Assembly: GCA_014360645.1 (NCBI GenBank)
Contig: JACIXD010000002.1
Span: forward strand, 1 to 64,000
Direction: 5' to 3'
From: Actinomycetota bacterium
GTDB taxonomy: Bacteria; Actinomycetota; Geothermincolia; Geothermincolales; RBG-13-55-18
Length of the DNA stretch: 64,000 nucleotides
Shown: in pieces, positions 50,929 to 60,200 of the stretch
Layout: the number at the start of each line of letters is the position of its first letter
Numbering within the stretch: the stretch's first letter is position 1
Translations under genes and position numbers: made by a program
The notes under the pieces: generated by a model
The model's input: the letters and a program-made list of their open reading frames with translations, nothing else
What the model was told of the DNA's origin: nothing
Database searches by the model: none

Positions 50929-51465
50929 ACCCCCAAGATTCCGCCGCACAAACCGGACTTTCATGCCGCAGGGCTGCCTGAATCTTCTGAAAGTCTTTTT
51001 CGCCGCCGCCGCGCTCCTTCCCTTCCGGAAGTTCGGCGCCCTCGCGGATTACCTGCATGCTCCGGCGGGCGGCGACGGACAGGCACGCTTTCGCGGCGGT
51101 TAGCGGTCATCGCCCTCGCACGTCTTGCGCCCTTTCCCGCCGACTCAGCCAGGTGGGCTTGCGGGGTCGTTATGCACGCAAGGTCGCCGCCCGTGCCGAA
51201 CGGAGACGCGCAGGCACCCTATAACCGCTCAAGCGACTTCATATCGACGCGCGCGTGAAAATGCGGCGTTCCTCTCGGGTGAGGCTGCGACCCATTCTCC
51301 GTTCTCCGGAGATGAGGGGACATCCGGTTGCCGGAAACGGAGCCGGCATAGGCCTTCCGCCTCAAGCGGTACCGCAAGCCACGCGCGCCCACCGGCGCGC
51401 GCGGGAGACGAGCCTCCAGGTCGGCGGGTTTCGCGTCCTCCGCGCAGGCCCGCACGCGTCGGGAT
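50929..51465. other. Intergenic region between nusB and the pyr promoter
   Basis: About 540 GC-rich bases. Short open frames overlap on both strands, none with a convincing ribosome site or domain. Besides the promoter at its edge I see nothing supported. Confidence 0.5.
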
Positions 51466-52041
51466 TCATCGACCATCGCCGCCGTCCCCGGCGGCGTGAT
51501 CGCGGGCGATGCTGCCCAGGACCCCGTTCACGAACTTGCCCGAGTCCTCAGTGGAAAAGGACTTTGCCAGCTCCAGATACTCGTTGATGGTGACGGTGAC
51601 GGGGATGTCGGAGCGGAAGAGCAGCTCCGCGATGCCCAGGCGCAGGAGGTTGCGGTCCACGGCGGGCATGCGTTCCAGGGACCAGCGGTCGGCGTATTCC
51701 CGGATGAGGCCGTCGATCCTTTCCCGGTTGCCGAGGTAGAGGAAGACCAGCTCGCGCGAGAACTCCGGGATCTCCTCCGGGTAGGAAAAAGACGCCGCTC
51801 CGAAGGAGGTGAGCTCCTCTACGCAGGCCTCTCCTCCCAGGGAAAAACGCACCTGTTCCAGGGCCGAGTCGCTCACTCCCTCGGGAGGAGAGGGTTCCTC
51901 GGACACCCCCTCGCGCAGCATGCGCTCCAGGCTCTCCAGCGCGGAATCCACGGCATCGCCGACCACGTCCATCTCGTAGAGGACCGCGCAGGCGACCATG
52001 CGCGCCAGGGTACGCTTAGCGAGGGGCTTGGGCTCCTTCAC
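51466..52041 (-). CDS. nusB: Transcription antitermination factor NusB
   Basis: 191 residues from GTG 52041, directly after the stop of the Asp23 gene (TAGGTG). The RNA-binding C-terminal half is typical: MPAVDRNLLRLGIAELLFRSDIP and TINEYLELAKSFSTEDSGKFVNGVLGSIAR. The middle is longer than usual, with an acidic insert (GVSEEPSPPEGVSD). It binds boxA with NusE and promotes rRNA transcription. Confidence 0.95.
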   Translation of the reverse strand: MKEPKPLAKRTLARMVACAVLYEMDVVGDAVDSALESLERMLREGVSEEPSPPEGVSDSALEQVRFSLGGEACVEELTSFGAASFSYPEEIPEFSRELVFLYLGNRERIDGLIREYADRWSLERMPAVDRNLLRLGIAELLFRSDIPVTVTINEYLELAKSFSTEDSGKFVNGVLGSIARDHAAGDGGDGR

Positions 52042-52380
52042 CTAGAGGGCGTTCACCCCCACCACGGTCACGTTGACCTCCTTTACCTCCCACCCGGTCA
52101 TTTGCGCGACCGCGCGCGCCACCTCGCGCTGCACCTCTTCAGCCACGGCCCGGAAATCCTTCCCGTATTCCATGTGCGCCTCGAGGTCGATGGAGACCGT
52201 GCCGCCCTCCACCTCGGCCCTTATCCCCTTTACCAGGTGCTTCCTCTTTCTCCTCTCCTCGGGGTGGTCGGGCCTCACCGCCACCCCGGAGGCGCCCCCC
52301 ACGGCGTTGAGGGCGATGCCCGCGATGAGCTCCAGCACGCCCTGGCGAAGCTTGAAATCACCGGCATCCAGCACCGTCAA
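52042..52380 (-). CDS. Asp23/Gls24 family envelope stress protein
   Basis: 112 residues from a TTG overlapping the efp stop by four bases (TTGA). [21 protein letters not shown] and [34 protein letters not shown] are typical of the Asp23 (alkaline-shock) family. Members link to the cell envelope; the copy between efp and nusB is the common arrangement in Firmicutes and Actinobacteria. Confidence 0.92.
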   Translation of the reverse strand: MTVLDAGDFKLRQGVLELIAGIALNAVGGASGVAVRPDHPEERRKRKHLVKGIRAEVEGGTVSIDLEAHMEYGKDFRAVAEEVQREVARAVAQMTGWEVKEVNVTVVGVNAL

Positions 52381-52937
52381 TCGACCCTCTCCACGTATTC
52401 CCCGCTGCGCGTGTCGACCTTTACGCGGTTCCCCGCCTCGATGAAGAAGGGCACGTTGACCACCAGCCCCGTCTCCAGAGTGGCCGGCTTGCTGCCGCCG
52501 CTGGCCGTGTCCCCCTTGACCCCCGGGGCCGTGTCCACCACCTCCATCTCCACGAACACCGGGGGCTCCACCCCCACTATCCTGCCCTCATAGAGGGGGA
52601 CCTCCACCGTCACCCCCTCGACCAGGTACTTCGCCGCCTCCCCCACCTCTCCTTCCGCGATAGGCATCTGCTCGAAGGTCTCCTGGTCCATGAAGATGAA
52701 GTCGTCGCCCTCGCGGTAGAGATACTGCATGCGGCGCTTGTCCAGCACGGCCAACTCCACCTTCTCCCCCGCCCGGAAGGTCTTCTCGATCACCGCCCCC
52801 GTCTTGAGGTTCTTGAGGCGGGTGCGCACGAATGCTCCTCCCTTGCCCGGCTTCACGTGCTGGAAATAGACGAGGTTGAAGAGGTTTCCGTCCAGCTCGA
52901 TGGTGATGCCGTTGCGAAAATCCGCCGTGGTGATCAT
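52377..52937 (-). CDS. efp: Translation elongation factor P
   Basis: 186 residues. The N-terminal KOW-like domain has [16 protein letters not shown] and the tip lysine is K32 in [13 protein letters not shown]. The C-terminal OB domain ends with the signature [31 protein letters not shown]. It relieves ribosome stalling at polyproline. The modification state at K32 is not known from the sequence. It precedes the Asp23 and nusB genes. Confidence 0.97.
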   Translation of the reverse strand: MITTADFRNGITIELDGNLFNLVYFQHVKPGKGGAFVRTRLKNLKTGAVIEKTFRAGEKVELAVLDKRRMQYLYREGDDFIFMDQETFEQMPIAEGEVGEAAKYLVEGVTVEVPLYEGRIVGVEPPVFVEMEVVDTAPGVKGDTASGGSKPATLETGLVVNVPFFIEAGNRVKVDTRSGEYVERVD

Positions 52938-53346
52938 ACCCGCACCTCTCGCTGCTGTCCCGCGGTCCAGAGTCGTGTGATATCTATTCTAGCACAGGCC
53001 GATCACGTCCTCCGCATCCCTTAAGCGCAGACATCCTCGCCACGTCTGGACCCCGGCGGCGCAGTAAGAGCGGCTTGTGCCCTTCCCCTTCCTTGCCCCT
53101 TCGGTCATGCTCCGGGCATCGCCGCCTCCCATGGTCGCCAAGACGGCGCTCCTCCGCCCCCGCGCGACGGGGACCGAACAAGACCGTGAGCGAGATTCCC
53201 GATATGGGCGCGGCACCATCAGGCCTAAGGATCCTCCGTTGAGCGGCGCGCCCGGATCCTTCGCGACCCATGGTTGGGAGCGCGCGATCAACGCCGGCGG
53301 ACCGGGTGCCCGTTCACCAATTGGATTGCCTTGACCGCCGTCGCTC
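52938..53346. other. Intergenic region between pepQ and efp
   Basis: 409 bases without a supported gene. An open frame at 52989-53291 (minus) is arginine- and glycine-rich, with no ribosome site or domain. A promoter for efp might lie here, but no convincing box was found. Confidence 0.5.
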
Positions 53347-54651
53347 TCAGACGTAATCGGAGATGTCGAGGGTGCGGGGAAGGGTGGTAAGGAGCTCGGC
53401 GCCGTCCCGCGTCACCACCGCCATGTCCTCAACCCGCACGCCCCCCACGCCCGGGAGATAGATGCCCGGCTCCACGGTGAAGACCATCCCCTCCTCGAGC
53501 ACGTCGCGGCTGGCCGCGCCCACGTGAGGCCGCTCGTGCACCTCCAGCCCCACCCCGTGCCCGAGGCCGTGGCCGAAGGCTTTGCCGTAACCGGCCTTCT
53601 CTATGAGATCGCGCGCCGCCCCGTCCACCTCGCGCGCCCTCACGCCCTGACGGGCCACCTCCAGCGCCCTTTCCTGGGCCTCGAGCACCAGGGCATGAGC
53701 CCTCCTCAGCTCGGTAGGCACCCTGCCCACAGCCAGGGTGCGGGTGCAGTCGGTGCGGTATCCCTCATGCACCACCCCCCAGTCGATGACCGCCGCCCCG
53801 GCCAGCCTTGACCGCGAGGGCCGGGCATGCACCAGCGCCCCCCTCTTTCCCGAGGCCACGATGGTCTCGAAGGAGGGGGCCTCCGCCCCCAGGCTTCGCC
53901 CCACCGCGTCGATGGCGGCGGCCAGGGCGGTCTCGGTGGTCCTGCCGTCGATGCCCCTCAACGCCTCTCTGAAGGCTCTCTGGGCGATGTTTATGCCCCT
54001 GCGTATCAGCTTCAGCTCGGAGGGGCTCTTGGGCGCCCTCAGCGCCGCCAGGGAGCTCTTCAGGGGCACCAGCCGTGCCATCCCCCTGAGGGCGCGCCTG
54101 AGGCGGACGACCTCGGCATAGGGCAGGTGTTCCGGGTCGAACCCGAGCGCTATCGGGGCGCCCTTTTTCGCCCCTCCGCCACCGCCGCCCGGGTCGGAGG
54201 CCGGCCGCTTTCCCTCCTCGAGTCTGCCGCCGGCGCCGGGCACACCCCCGCCTCCGGGCCTGCCAACCCCTTTCTCTTCGCCGGCTCCCCCTGCCCGAGC
54301 GGCCTTTTTCCCAATGGCAACACCCGCCTCGGCCCCGGAGCCTTTCCTCTTTCTCCCATGGGCCTCTTTTCTCGCACGCTCTGCCAGGACCTCCCTCAAC
54401 GCCTTTTCTATTCCCGCGTCCTGCATGACCGTCCTCGCCCCTACGACCTCGAGGCGCGACTGCTCGCGGTAGCGAAAATCGGTTACCAAATACGCCCCGT
54501 CCGTCAGGAGCAGGAGCACGCCGCTGGAGCCGCTGAAGCCGCACAGGTAGCGCACGTCGGGAAGGTGGGTGACCAGCAGCCCGTCCAGGCCCAGGTCCGA
54601 GGCCATGCATTGAAAGCGGGATATCCTCGCGGTATATTCGCTTTTTCCCAT
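53347..54651 (-). CDS. pepQ: Xaa-Pro aminopeptidase / PepQ-type M24 peptidase
   Basis: 434 residues. The C-terminal pita-bread domain carries the dimetal ligands: aspartates in IDWGVVHEGYRTDCTRTL, histidine in GHGLGHGVGLEVHE, and glutamates in FTVEPGIY and VRVEDMAVV. The N-terminal domain is typical for about 90 residues. Residues about 92-166 are then an unusual low-complexity Gly/Ala/Lys/Arg-rich linker not found in PepQ. It cleaves N-terminal residues before proline. GGAGAAAGG precedes the ATG. Confidence 0.93.
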   Translation of the reverse strand: MGKSEYTARISRFQCMASDLGLDGLLVTHLPDVRYLCGFSGSSGVLLLLTDGAYLVTDFRYREQSRLEVVGARTVMQDAGIEKALREVLAERARKEAHGRKRKGSGAEAGVAIGKKAARAGGAGEEKGVGRPGGGGVPGAGGRLEEGKRPASDPGGGGGGAKKGAPIALGFDPEHLPYAEVVRLRRALRGMARLVPLKSSLAALRAPKSPSELKLIRRGINIAQRAFREALRGIDGRTTETALAAAIDAVGRSLGAEAPSFETIVASGKRGALVHARPSRSRLAGAAVIDWGVVHEGYRTDCTRTLAVGRVPTELRRAHALVLEAQERALEVARQGVRAREVDGAARDLIEKAGYGKAFGHGLGHGVGLEVHERPHVGAASRDVLEEGMVFTVEPGIYLPGVGGVRVEDMAVVTRDGAELLTTLPRTLDISDYV

Positions 54652-54805
54652 GCCTTTCTCCCGTCAAACACGCAGAGAGTCATAGATTACAGATCGATTA
54701 TGCTACAGGAACCATAAGAGGTTTGCGGGGGCTCCGGCCACCATGCTCCCAGACGAGCGGCTAACCGCACTGCCGTCCGCTTGCCGGGTGCGCCCCTAAC
54801 ACGTC

Positions 54806-56371
54806 CTAGGAAAATCTCTTCCGCCTCGTCTCCACGGCGAATATGTCCGGGGGTGAAAGCGCCTTTGTGCCGGCCGAAATAAGGCCGGAAAGATATCCGT
54901 CTCCCCCGATATTCCATCCCTGAAGGTATGACTGCTCGCTTGGTAGCTCTCTCCAATTCCTGACCGTGAGCTCCACCGGGAACCCGGCAACGTCCACGGT
55001 CGGCGGCAAGTGGTTTATAGATCCCAGGGATACCCCGATAAGCGAGAATTTTTCGATGTTGACGTCACGAAGCGCGGTCACCTGGCAGGACTGGCCTGCG
55101 AAATAAATGAATCCCAGGTTGACATCGCGACCGGAATATATAAAGAACTTGGTGGAGGCCGGGTCAGTGAGATCAAACGCCGTTAGGATATTGGCATCGC
55201 CTTTGGCGATGACCTGGAACTCGCAGTTGCTGCGCAGCTGGAGGCCGTTTCTGGCCGTGAAGTCCCCCTCGCATACAAAGATCCCCTTCATGTTGGGTTG
55301 ATTCCAAAGCAACCCGTTCAGAGTCAGATTCCCGGTGCAGTAGACCACGGTAACGGAGGAATGAGAATAATCTCCCAGGTTTCCTGTAAGTGTTTTGTTG
55401 CCCACGAAATAGTTGCCCTGCTCCTTGGCCAACGCCTTGTAATATTCGTAATTGGGCTTGGGTAGGTATATCTCCTCACAACCGCTGGCATTTACCACGG
55501 TCCCGGTATTTATATACCCAAGTAGTCCTTGGCCGCTCTTACGCACTTCCCGTGCATAAATACGCTTGCCGTTCGTCGCAGCGTTTATAGTGGCCACAGC
55601 GAGCACCGGGATAACGGCGAGGTTCACCACCCCCGTGCTCCCCGTTTTCTTCAGGCCCGTGAGGATATCGCCGAAGATGTTCACCTCGGCGGCTGCCAGC
55701 AAAGCGGAACCCGCTGTAATATCGACACCGGCCACGCCCTCAAGGTTGCCGTTGTGAGTCAATCTCGAGAGCGACAGTATGCCGTTCCTGAAATCAATGT
55801 TCGCCTTATGCTCTGCGCGGATGTTCCCGTTGATCACGAAATCCGAGACATTGATGAGACCGTCTACAGAGTCCCAGTTGAAATCATTCCCGGCATAGAT
55901 CACGTAGTTTCTCAGGACGTCCAGGGCCTGGGGGCCGCTGTAGGACACCTCCTCCCTTATCTTGCGGCGGTATTCCCTTCCCCCTCTGGCATAGAGTCCC
56001 TCCGCCGTAACCACGTAATCGAAGCCTCCGGATTTCTGTATCCATATCTTGTATGAGCCGCCGAAAGCGGACCCGGTCACGGGCTGCGCATCGGGGGCGG
56101 GGATGGCGTCGTTTACGATCATGGCGTGGGCGTTGTATATCGCCGTTTCGGTGATCTGAAAGGCCAGTTCCTCGGGTTTGGCGTTCACCACGCCCTGCAG
56201 TGCAGAGGTCATGAGCAAGAGACTGGCCGCACCGAGCATGGAGAGAAGAGTGAGGGCCACCAGTACGACGGCCATGGCGAAGCCCGCCTCACTCGCCCTA
56301 CCGCATATCATGCGGGCCCTCTTCCGCTCGCCTCTGTGCTTGTTCTTCAGCCTCTTCTTTTTTCTGTTCAT
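54806..56371 (-). CDS. PilX-like secreted/assembly protein with prepilin-type N-terminus
   Basis: 521 residues. A positively charged N-terminus then EAGFAMAVVLVALTLLSMLGAASLLLMTSA, a class III signal-type helix. The rest is a large beta-rich passenger with many hydrophilic turns (NGNIRAEHKANIDF, GNLTLNGLLWNQPNMKG, NILTAFDLTDPAST), suggesting a right-handed beta-helix-like domain. It lies last in a four-gene pilin cluster and may be a PilX-type minor pilin. Base composition is less GC-rich than its neighbours. Confidence 0.78.
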   Translation of the reverse strand: MNRKKKRLKNKHRGERKRARMICGRASEAGFAMAVVLVALTLLSMLGAASLLLMTSALQGVVNAKPEELAFQITETAIYNAHAMIVNDAIPAPDAQPVTGSAFGGSYKIWIQKSGGFDYVVTAEGLYARGGREYRRKIREEVSYSGPQALDVLRNYVIYAGNDFNWDSVDGLINVSDFVINGNIRAEHKANIDFRNGILSLSRLTHNGNLEGVAGVDITAGSALLAAAEVNIFGDILTGLKKTGSTGVVNLAVIPVLAVATINAATNGKRIYAREVRKSGQGLLGYINTGTVVNASGCEEIYLPKPNYEYYKALAKEQGNYFVGNKTLTGNLGDYSHSSVTVVYCTGNLTLNGLLWNQPNMKGIFVCEGDFTARNGLQLRSNCEFQVIAKGDANILTAFDLTDPASTKFFIYSGRDVNLGFIYFAGQSCQVTALRDVNIEKFSLIGVSLGSINHLPPTVDVAGFPVELTVRNWRELPSEQSYLQGWNIGGDGYLSGLISAGTKALSPPDIFAVETRRKRFS

Positions 56372-56391
56372 GACCGCACCTCGCCTGTTAG

Positions 56392-56991
56392 TCAGGACCG
56401 CAACCTGTTCCTCAGGGTCACGCTGCCGTCATAGGTCCTGCCCAGCCTCAGCTTTCCGGCCTGGCGTGAGAACCGGATCTCGAAATCCACCCTCTCCACC
56501 AGGGCGTTCCAGCCCGAGGAACCGGGGGTTATCTCTACCATCTGCCTGGTATCGGGATTGTAGCGGTAGTATCTGAAGGTTATGCTCTCCACCCCTTCGA
56601 CCCAGGACTGGAGCGCATCGGGCGAGCTTCCGCGCACGAGGGACCCGCCGGAAACCATGTAGATCATAGGGCGCATGTTGCCGTCCCCCGTCAGGTCTCC
56701 AGAAAAATAGAGTACGCTCCCGCTGCTTGACGGGTTTATATACTGCGCCACGCGTACCTGGCGGGTCAAGGAATCGATCACCGTATTGGCGTCCTCGTCT
56801 ATCCTCGTCAGGGCATAGGAGGCCATGGATCCGCTGCTCCCGGATTCGATCATCGCCCCCACCCCGACCATGAATACCGCCATGATCATCACCACCACCA
56901 GGAGCTCGGCCAGGGTGAAGCCGGCTTCACAGCCTTCCCCATGGAGAATCTTCCTCCGGCAATAACGCATTCGAAATAATCTGTACATCAT
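56392..56991 (-). CDS. Prepilin-type minor pilin (PilW-like)
   Basis: About 199 residues from ATG 56991, whose A is also the last base of the preceding stop (TAATG). The leader ends CEAG followed by FTLAELLVVVMIMAVFMVGVGAMI, a prepilin peptidase site with the conserved +5 glutamate. The C-terminal globular part has TRIDEDANTVIDSLTRQVRVAQYI and SITFRYYRYNPDTRQM, as in PilW/PulJ-like pseudopilins. GGAGG lies 11 bases before the ATG. It is transcribed with the large pilin upstream. Confidence 0.85.
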   Translation of the reverse strand: MMYRLFRMRYCRRKILHGEGCEAGFTLAELLVVVMIMAVFMVGVGAMIESGSSGSMASYALTRIDEDANTVIDSLTRQVRVAQYINPSSSGSVLYFSGDLTGDGNMRPMIYMVSGGSLVRGSSPDALQSWVEGVESITFRYYRYNPDTRQMVEITPGSSGWNALVERVDFEIRFSRQAGKLRLGRTYDGSVTLRNRLRS

Positions 56992-59396
56992 TAGTCGATC
57001 AACCTCCAACGGGTGGGGTAGCTGTCAACATAGGAATCCCCCAACCTCTGAACCGAAATCCCCGCGTCTCCCGATGAAATATTTGGCATATTCCAATCCG
57101 AAGAAGTCAGTCTCACGATCTTATTGGCACGATCCATGTAGCAGGAATAATCTCCGGAAGCCGACCAGCTGTCTTTCCAAACAGTCAGTCTCGTTTGCCC
57201 GCTAACTGGGAAACCCATTCCCAACACCTCGAAACGAGCCTTCGCCGTTCCAAACCAATAAGACCTTATTGCCTGTGCCTTGGTGCTCGTGGTCTCATTA
57301 CTCCATGAATCAGTGAACCACCAACCCATCCGATAGATCCTTATGGCGTACTTGGTGTTGCTGGGGGGCAGTATCTTAGCCGGCCCTAGAGATACAGTAA
57401 AGGCTCTCTCCAGATAATAGCTCGGGCCGAAATAGACTCTCACCTTCCAGGCATCGGTGCTCCTGCACCCTATGAGATTGAGGTTCACGGCGATCTCGTT
57501 ATTGTTGGTCACGGTGTATTCCCCAGTTAGGTCATGTTCAACCGTGCCGTTGGTTATGGTGACGCGGGTCGCCGAGAGAAAGCCGTTGCCGGTGATTTTG
57601 CTGGGGATGTCGTAGTAGTTCTCGTAAAAAGCGTAGCCGGCATTGGGCACGAAGCCGCCGATGTTCGCGTTGAACTCCGTGACCTGGAAGGGCGAACCTG
57701 CCGTCCACCCGGCCTTGTTGTCGTTGAGGTTCTTGAGATACCCCTTATAGAACCCGACTGGCAGGGATGAAAGATCGAAATCCGCCACGGCCACCGTGGG
57801 CGAGACGGCATAAACGGTGCCCTTGATGTAATTGCCGGCGGGGTTCCCGTCCACCACATCGCTGCACAGGTACATCTCCACCGAGGGGCTTCCTGAGATG
57901 TTAAAATACCTCCCCTCGAACACCAACCTCCAGGGGTTACCGACGTTATAGGGCGCCTCGTGAAGATGCGTCGAATATGTATATACGTCATCGACCTCCG
58001 GGGTCACCTCTATGACCGTATATATCTGATCCGACGGATCCGACTCCCTGTTCCCAATCATCTTCCACTGGGTGGGATCGTTACAGCTGTTCACCACCAT
58101 CATGCGGTACTCCCCCGCCGGCGCCTTGGTCATGTCGAAGGTAGCGGTGATGACGCAGTTGGGGCTGGGAGAATACCCGCTGGTTCCGGCCGGAACCGAG
58201 ACGCTGGTGACGTTGCCAACAATCTCATATGGGGTCTCACCTTCGTCCACGACCTGCACGAGCTTAACGGCGGGGTTCTGGGCCACGGTACAGAACGGGC
58301 CTCCCTTTATGAGCAGCGTGGCGGCACCCACGTTGTTGGTGATGGTCTTGCCGTAGTCGGGGCTGTTGCCAAAATCCGCGATCACCGGCTTGGGATACTC
58401 GACCACGAATCCGTTGTACAGATATACGGCCACCACCTGCTGCTGATTTATCCTCACCGTCCAGTACCCGATGGCGGCCTTTGGGTTCCAAGGATTGATG
58501 GAGCTGGATTCATTATGTCCGGTGTAAAGTCTCAAGGTCCCCCGGAGCTCGGTCCCGGAACGATAGGTCAGGTCGATGGGTATGTCGTAGTGCTTGTCGC
58601 GGACCAGACTGGCCTGCACCACGCCGTCCGCATCATTGACGTCGTCAAACCCATACCCCTTTATGGTGACTTGGACATCGACGTTGGGATTGGACCAGTG
58701 CGCCGCGGCATTGTACCTGGCGGGATTCATTATGGACGCCGGGCCGGTGACGCTGATCTCGGAGATGCCTACATTGTAAAGTGCCTCGGTATCCGAGACC
58801 ACGCCCTCGAGATAATATTCAGGTTGGTCGGATTGCTGCTGCCAGTAGACGTTGACCCTCACCAGAAGCAGGTGGAGGGGTATGTTGTCCTTGTTCCTGG
58901 GTCGGTCCCTGCCCATGGCCTTGGGCGCCCAGTCGCTCTTCATCTCGGCGACTCCGGTGCTGTCCTCGAGATAACACAGCTGGATGGTGATGTAGTAATT
59001 TTCGTAGCTTCTGAGGGCGTTTCCTATCCCCTGGGGGAATTTCGCCCTGAACTCAACCTCCGGGATGCTGTCCCAATCCGGGCCACCCTCCGCCTTTGCG
59101 GGGTTGAAGGTGGGGTTGTCCGCAGGCCTTCCCCAGTAGCAGTCGTCTATGTCGAAATCCTGATTCTGGTTCTCGTCAGTATGCGGTTCGTAGAAAGGTA
59201 TCGAGCGCACCAGCTCCATGGTCGCCTTGGCGCAGCCCACGCCGCCCTGCACCCTCTCCAACTGCCTGAGGCCCGTAAAGGAGACGTCGAACATCCTGGA
59301 GATGGGCACGAGGGCCAGAGCCAAGATAACCCCCGCAACAAGGATCTCGGCCAGCGAGAATCCCGCCTCATGATTCAGGCTCTTTGTAAGCCGCAT
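56991..59396 (-). CDS. Very large multidomain pilin with tandem Ig/TIG-like domains
   Basis: 801 residues. The leader HEAG then FSLAEILVAGVILALALVPISRMF is a typical prepilin processing site and helix (PilV-like). Residues about 200-800 are a string of about four or five 100-residue beta-sandwich units. They share recurring starts of the type TIKGYGF, LLIKGGPFC, VFEGRYF, ITGNGF and FEVLGMGFP, and ends such as YWTVRI, YRMMVVN and YKGYLKN. That pattern is characteristic of IPT/TIG Ig-like repeats. It would be displayed on a pilus or pseudopilus as an adhesin-like minor pilin. Confidence 0.83.
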   Translation of the reverse strand: MRLTKSLNHEAGFSLAEILVAGVILALALVPISRMFDVSFTGLRQLERVQGGVGCAKATMELVRSIPFYEPHTDENQNQDFDIDDCYWGRPADNPTFNPAKAEGGPDWDSIPEVEFRAKFPQGIGNALRSYENYYITIQLCYLEDSTGVAEMKSDWAPKAMGRDRPRNKDNIPLHLLLVRVNVYWQQQSDQPEYYLEGVVSDTEALYNVGISEISVTGPASIMNPARYNAAAHWSNPNVDVQVTIKGYGFDDVNDADGVVQASLVRDKHYDIPIDLTYRSGTELRGTLRLYTGHNESSSINPWNPKAAIGYWTVRINQQQVVAVYLYNGFVVEYPKPVIADFGNSPDYGKTITNNVGAATLLIKGGPFCTVAQNPAVKLVQVVDEGETPYEIVGNVTSVSVPAGTSGYSPSPNCVITATFDMTKAPAGEYRMMVVNSCNDPTQWKMIGNRESDPSDQIYTVIEVTPEVDDVYTYSTHLHEAPYNVGNPWRLVFEGRYFNISGSPSVEMYLCSDVVDGNPAGNYIKGTVYAVSPTVAVADFDLSSLPVGFYKGYLKNLNDNKAGWTAGSPFQVTEFNANIGGFVPNAGYAFYENYYDIPSKITGNGFLSATRVTITNGTVEHDLTGEYTVTNNNEIAVNLNLIGCRSTDAWKVRVYFGPSYYLERAFTVSLGPAKILPPSNTKYAIRIYRMGWWFTDSWSNETTSTKAQAIRSYWFGTAKARFEVLGMGFPVSGQTRLTVWKDSWSASGDYSCYMDRANKIVRLTSSDWNMPNISSGDAGISVQRLGDSYVDSYPTRWRLID

Positions 59397-59423
59397 CTCA
59401 TCTCTCCCCCTCGCTGCAGATCT

Positions 59424-59960
59424 TCACTGTGCCTTGACCTTTCCCTGCGAGTTTACGGTCACGCTGGAGGACGCGGAGCCTCTTTCCAGGTAGACCACCG
59501 CCTCCGTCACCTGTAACGTGGTACCGGAAGGGACAATATCGATGGTCACGACACTGTTGTTGGTCAAGTTCACCCCACCCTCAAGCTTGATGTAATAATG
59601 ACCGCCGTCTGCGGTCACCCTTTCTCCCGAGACTGAACCGTCGAACGGTTGCATGCTCCAGGAGCCGGAGGATTCAACGTTGCGCAGGAACTCGTACGAA
59701 TTCGGATGCGCGGCGTCGGTTCGGGGATAGAACACGATCCGGTAGCTCACGTTCTCCTGCCTTGACGAGGTTATGGCTCGATTGATCGCCGTTTCCACCT
59801 GCCTCTTCGCGCCGGTCATAGAAACGCCGTCACTGGTCCTGGCGTAACTCACAGCTGCGACGCTGAGGATTATTCCCAGGATGATCACCGTTATGGTCAC
59901 TTCAACCAGCGTAAAGCCGTTTTGGTGATGTCTCCCTTTATATACGCTTAACATCCCCAT
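59424..59960 (-). CDS. Pseudopilin/pilin GspH/FimT-like
   Basis: 178 residues. NG^FTLVEVTITVIILGIILSVAAVSYA is a prepilin leader with the +5 glutamate. The C-terminal part includes VETAINRAITSSRQENVSYRIVFYP, as in GspH/FimT proteins. It is the first gene of the pilin cluster, with two promoter candidates upstream. No assembly ATPase or inner membrane platform gene is in the window. Confidence 0.88.
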   Translation of the reverse strand: MGMLSVYKGRHHQNGFTLVEVTITVIILGIILSVAAVSYARTSDGVSMTGAKRQVETAINRAITSSRQENVSYRIVFYPRTDAAHPNSYEFLRNVESSGSWSMQPFDGSVSGERVTADGGHYYIKLEGGVNLTNNSVVTIDIVPSGTTLQVTEAVVYLERGSASSSVTVNSQGKVKAQ

Positions 59961-59974
59961 CCTGCCTTACTCGG

Positions 59975-60003
59975 CTGCTAGAAACCATCGTGCCGCCTGT
60001 CAA
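59975..60003 (-). promoter_or_regulatory. Possible promoter just upstream of the pilin cluster
   Basis: On the minus strand a perfect TTGACA (60003-59998) is 17 bases from TAGCAG (59980-59975, 3 of 6). It would start transcription only about 8 bases before the first ATG. Confidence 0.3.
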
Positions 60004-60038
60004 CAGCATCGCCTCAAAGCGCCTCCTTCTCTTAGAAG

Positions 60039-60047
60039 ATTATCGCA
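60039..60047 (-). promoter_or_regulatory. Extended -10 promoter candidate for the pilin cluster
   Basis: On the minus strand TGC directly followed by GATAAT (5 of 6) forms an extended -10 box. No good -35 is needed for this class. The leader to the first ATG would be about 70 bases. Confidence 0.4.
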
Positions 60048-60095
60048 CAATCCTCCGCGGTACTTTATGCGCGGGAGGAAAAAAAGCCATTAACT

Positions 60096-60113
60096 ATGTT
60101 ACGAATATGTTAC
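60096..60113. promoter_or_regulatory. ATGTTAC direct repeat at one helical turn (possible regulator site)
   Basis: ATGTTAC occurs at 60096-60102 and again at 60107-60113, an 11-base spacing, in an AT-rich gap upstream of the pilin promoter candidates. Repeats on one face of the helix are typical of response-regulator binding sites. Confidence 0.35.
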
Positions 60114-60200
60114 ATCCACTGCTTTATCAGGTATTTTATTTCTACATGACCTTTTTGGCGCTACCACGGAGACCACGACATGACCCTGTCCACTCCCCGA

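Noticed and set aside
52989-53291. 100-aa minus-strand frame between pepQ and efp
   Set aside because: Arg/Gly-rich composition as expected for chance frames in GC-rich DNA; no ribosome site.
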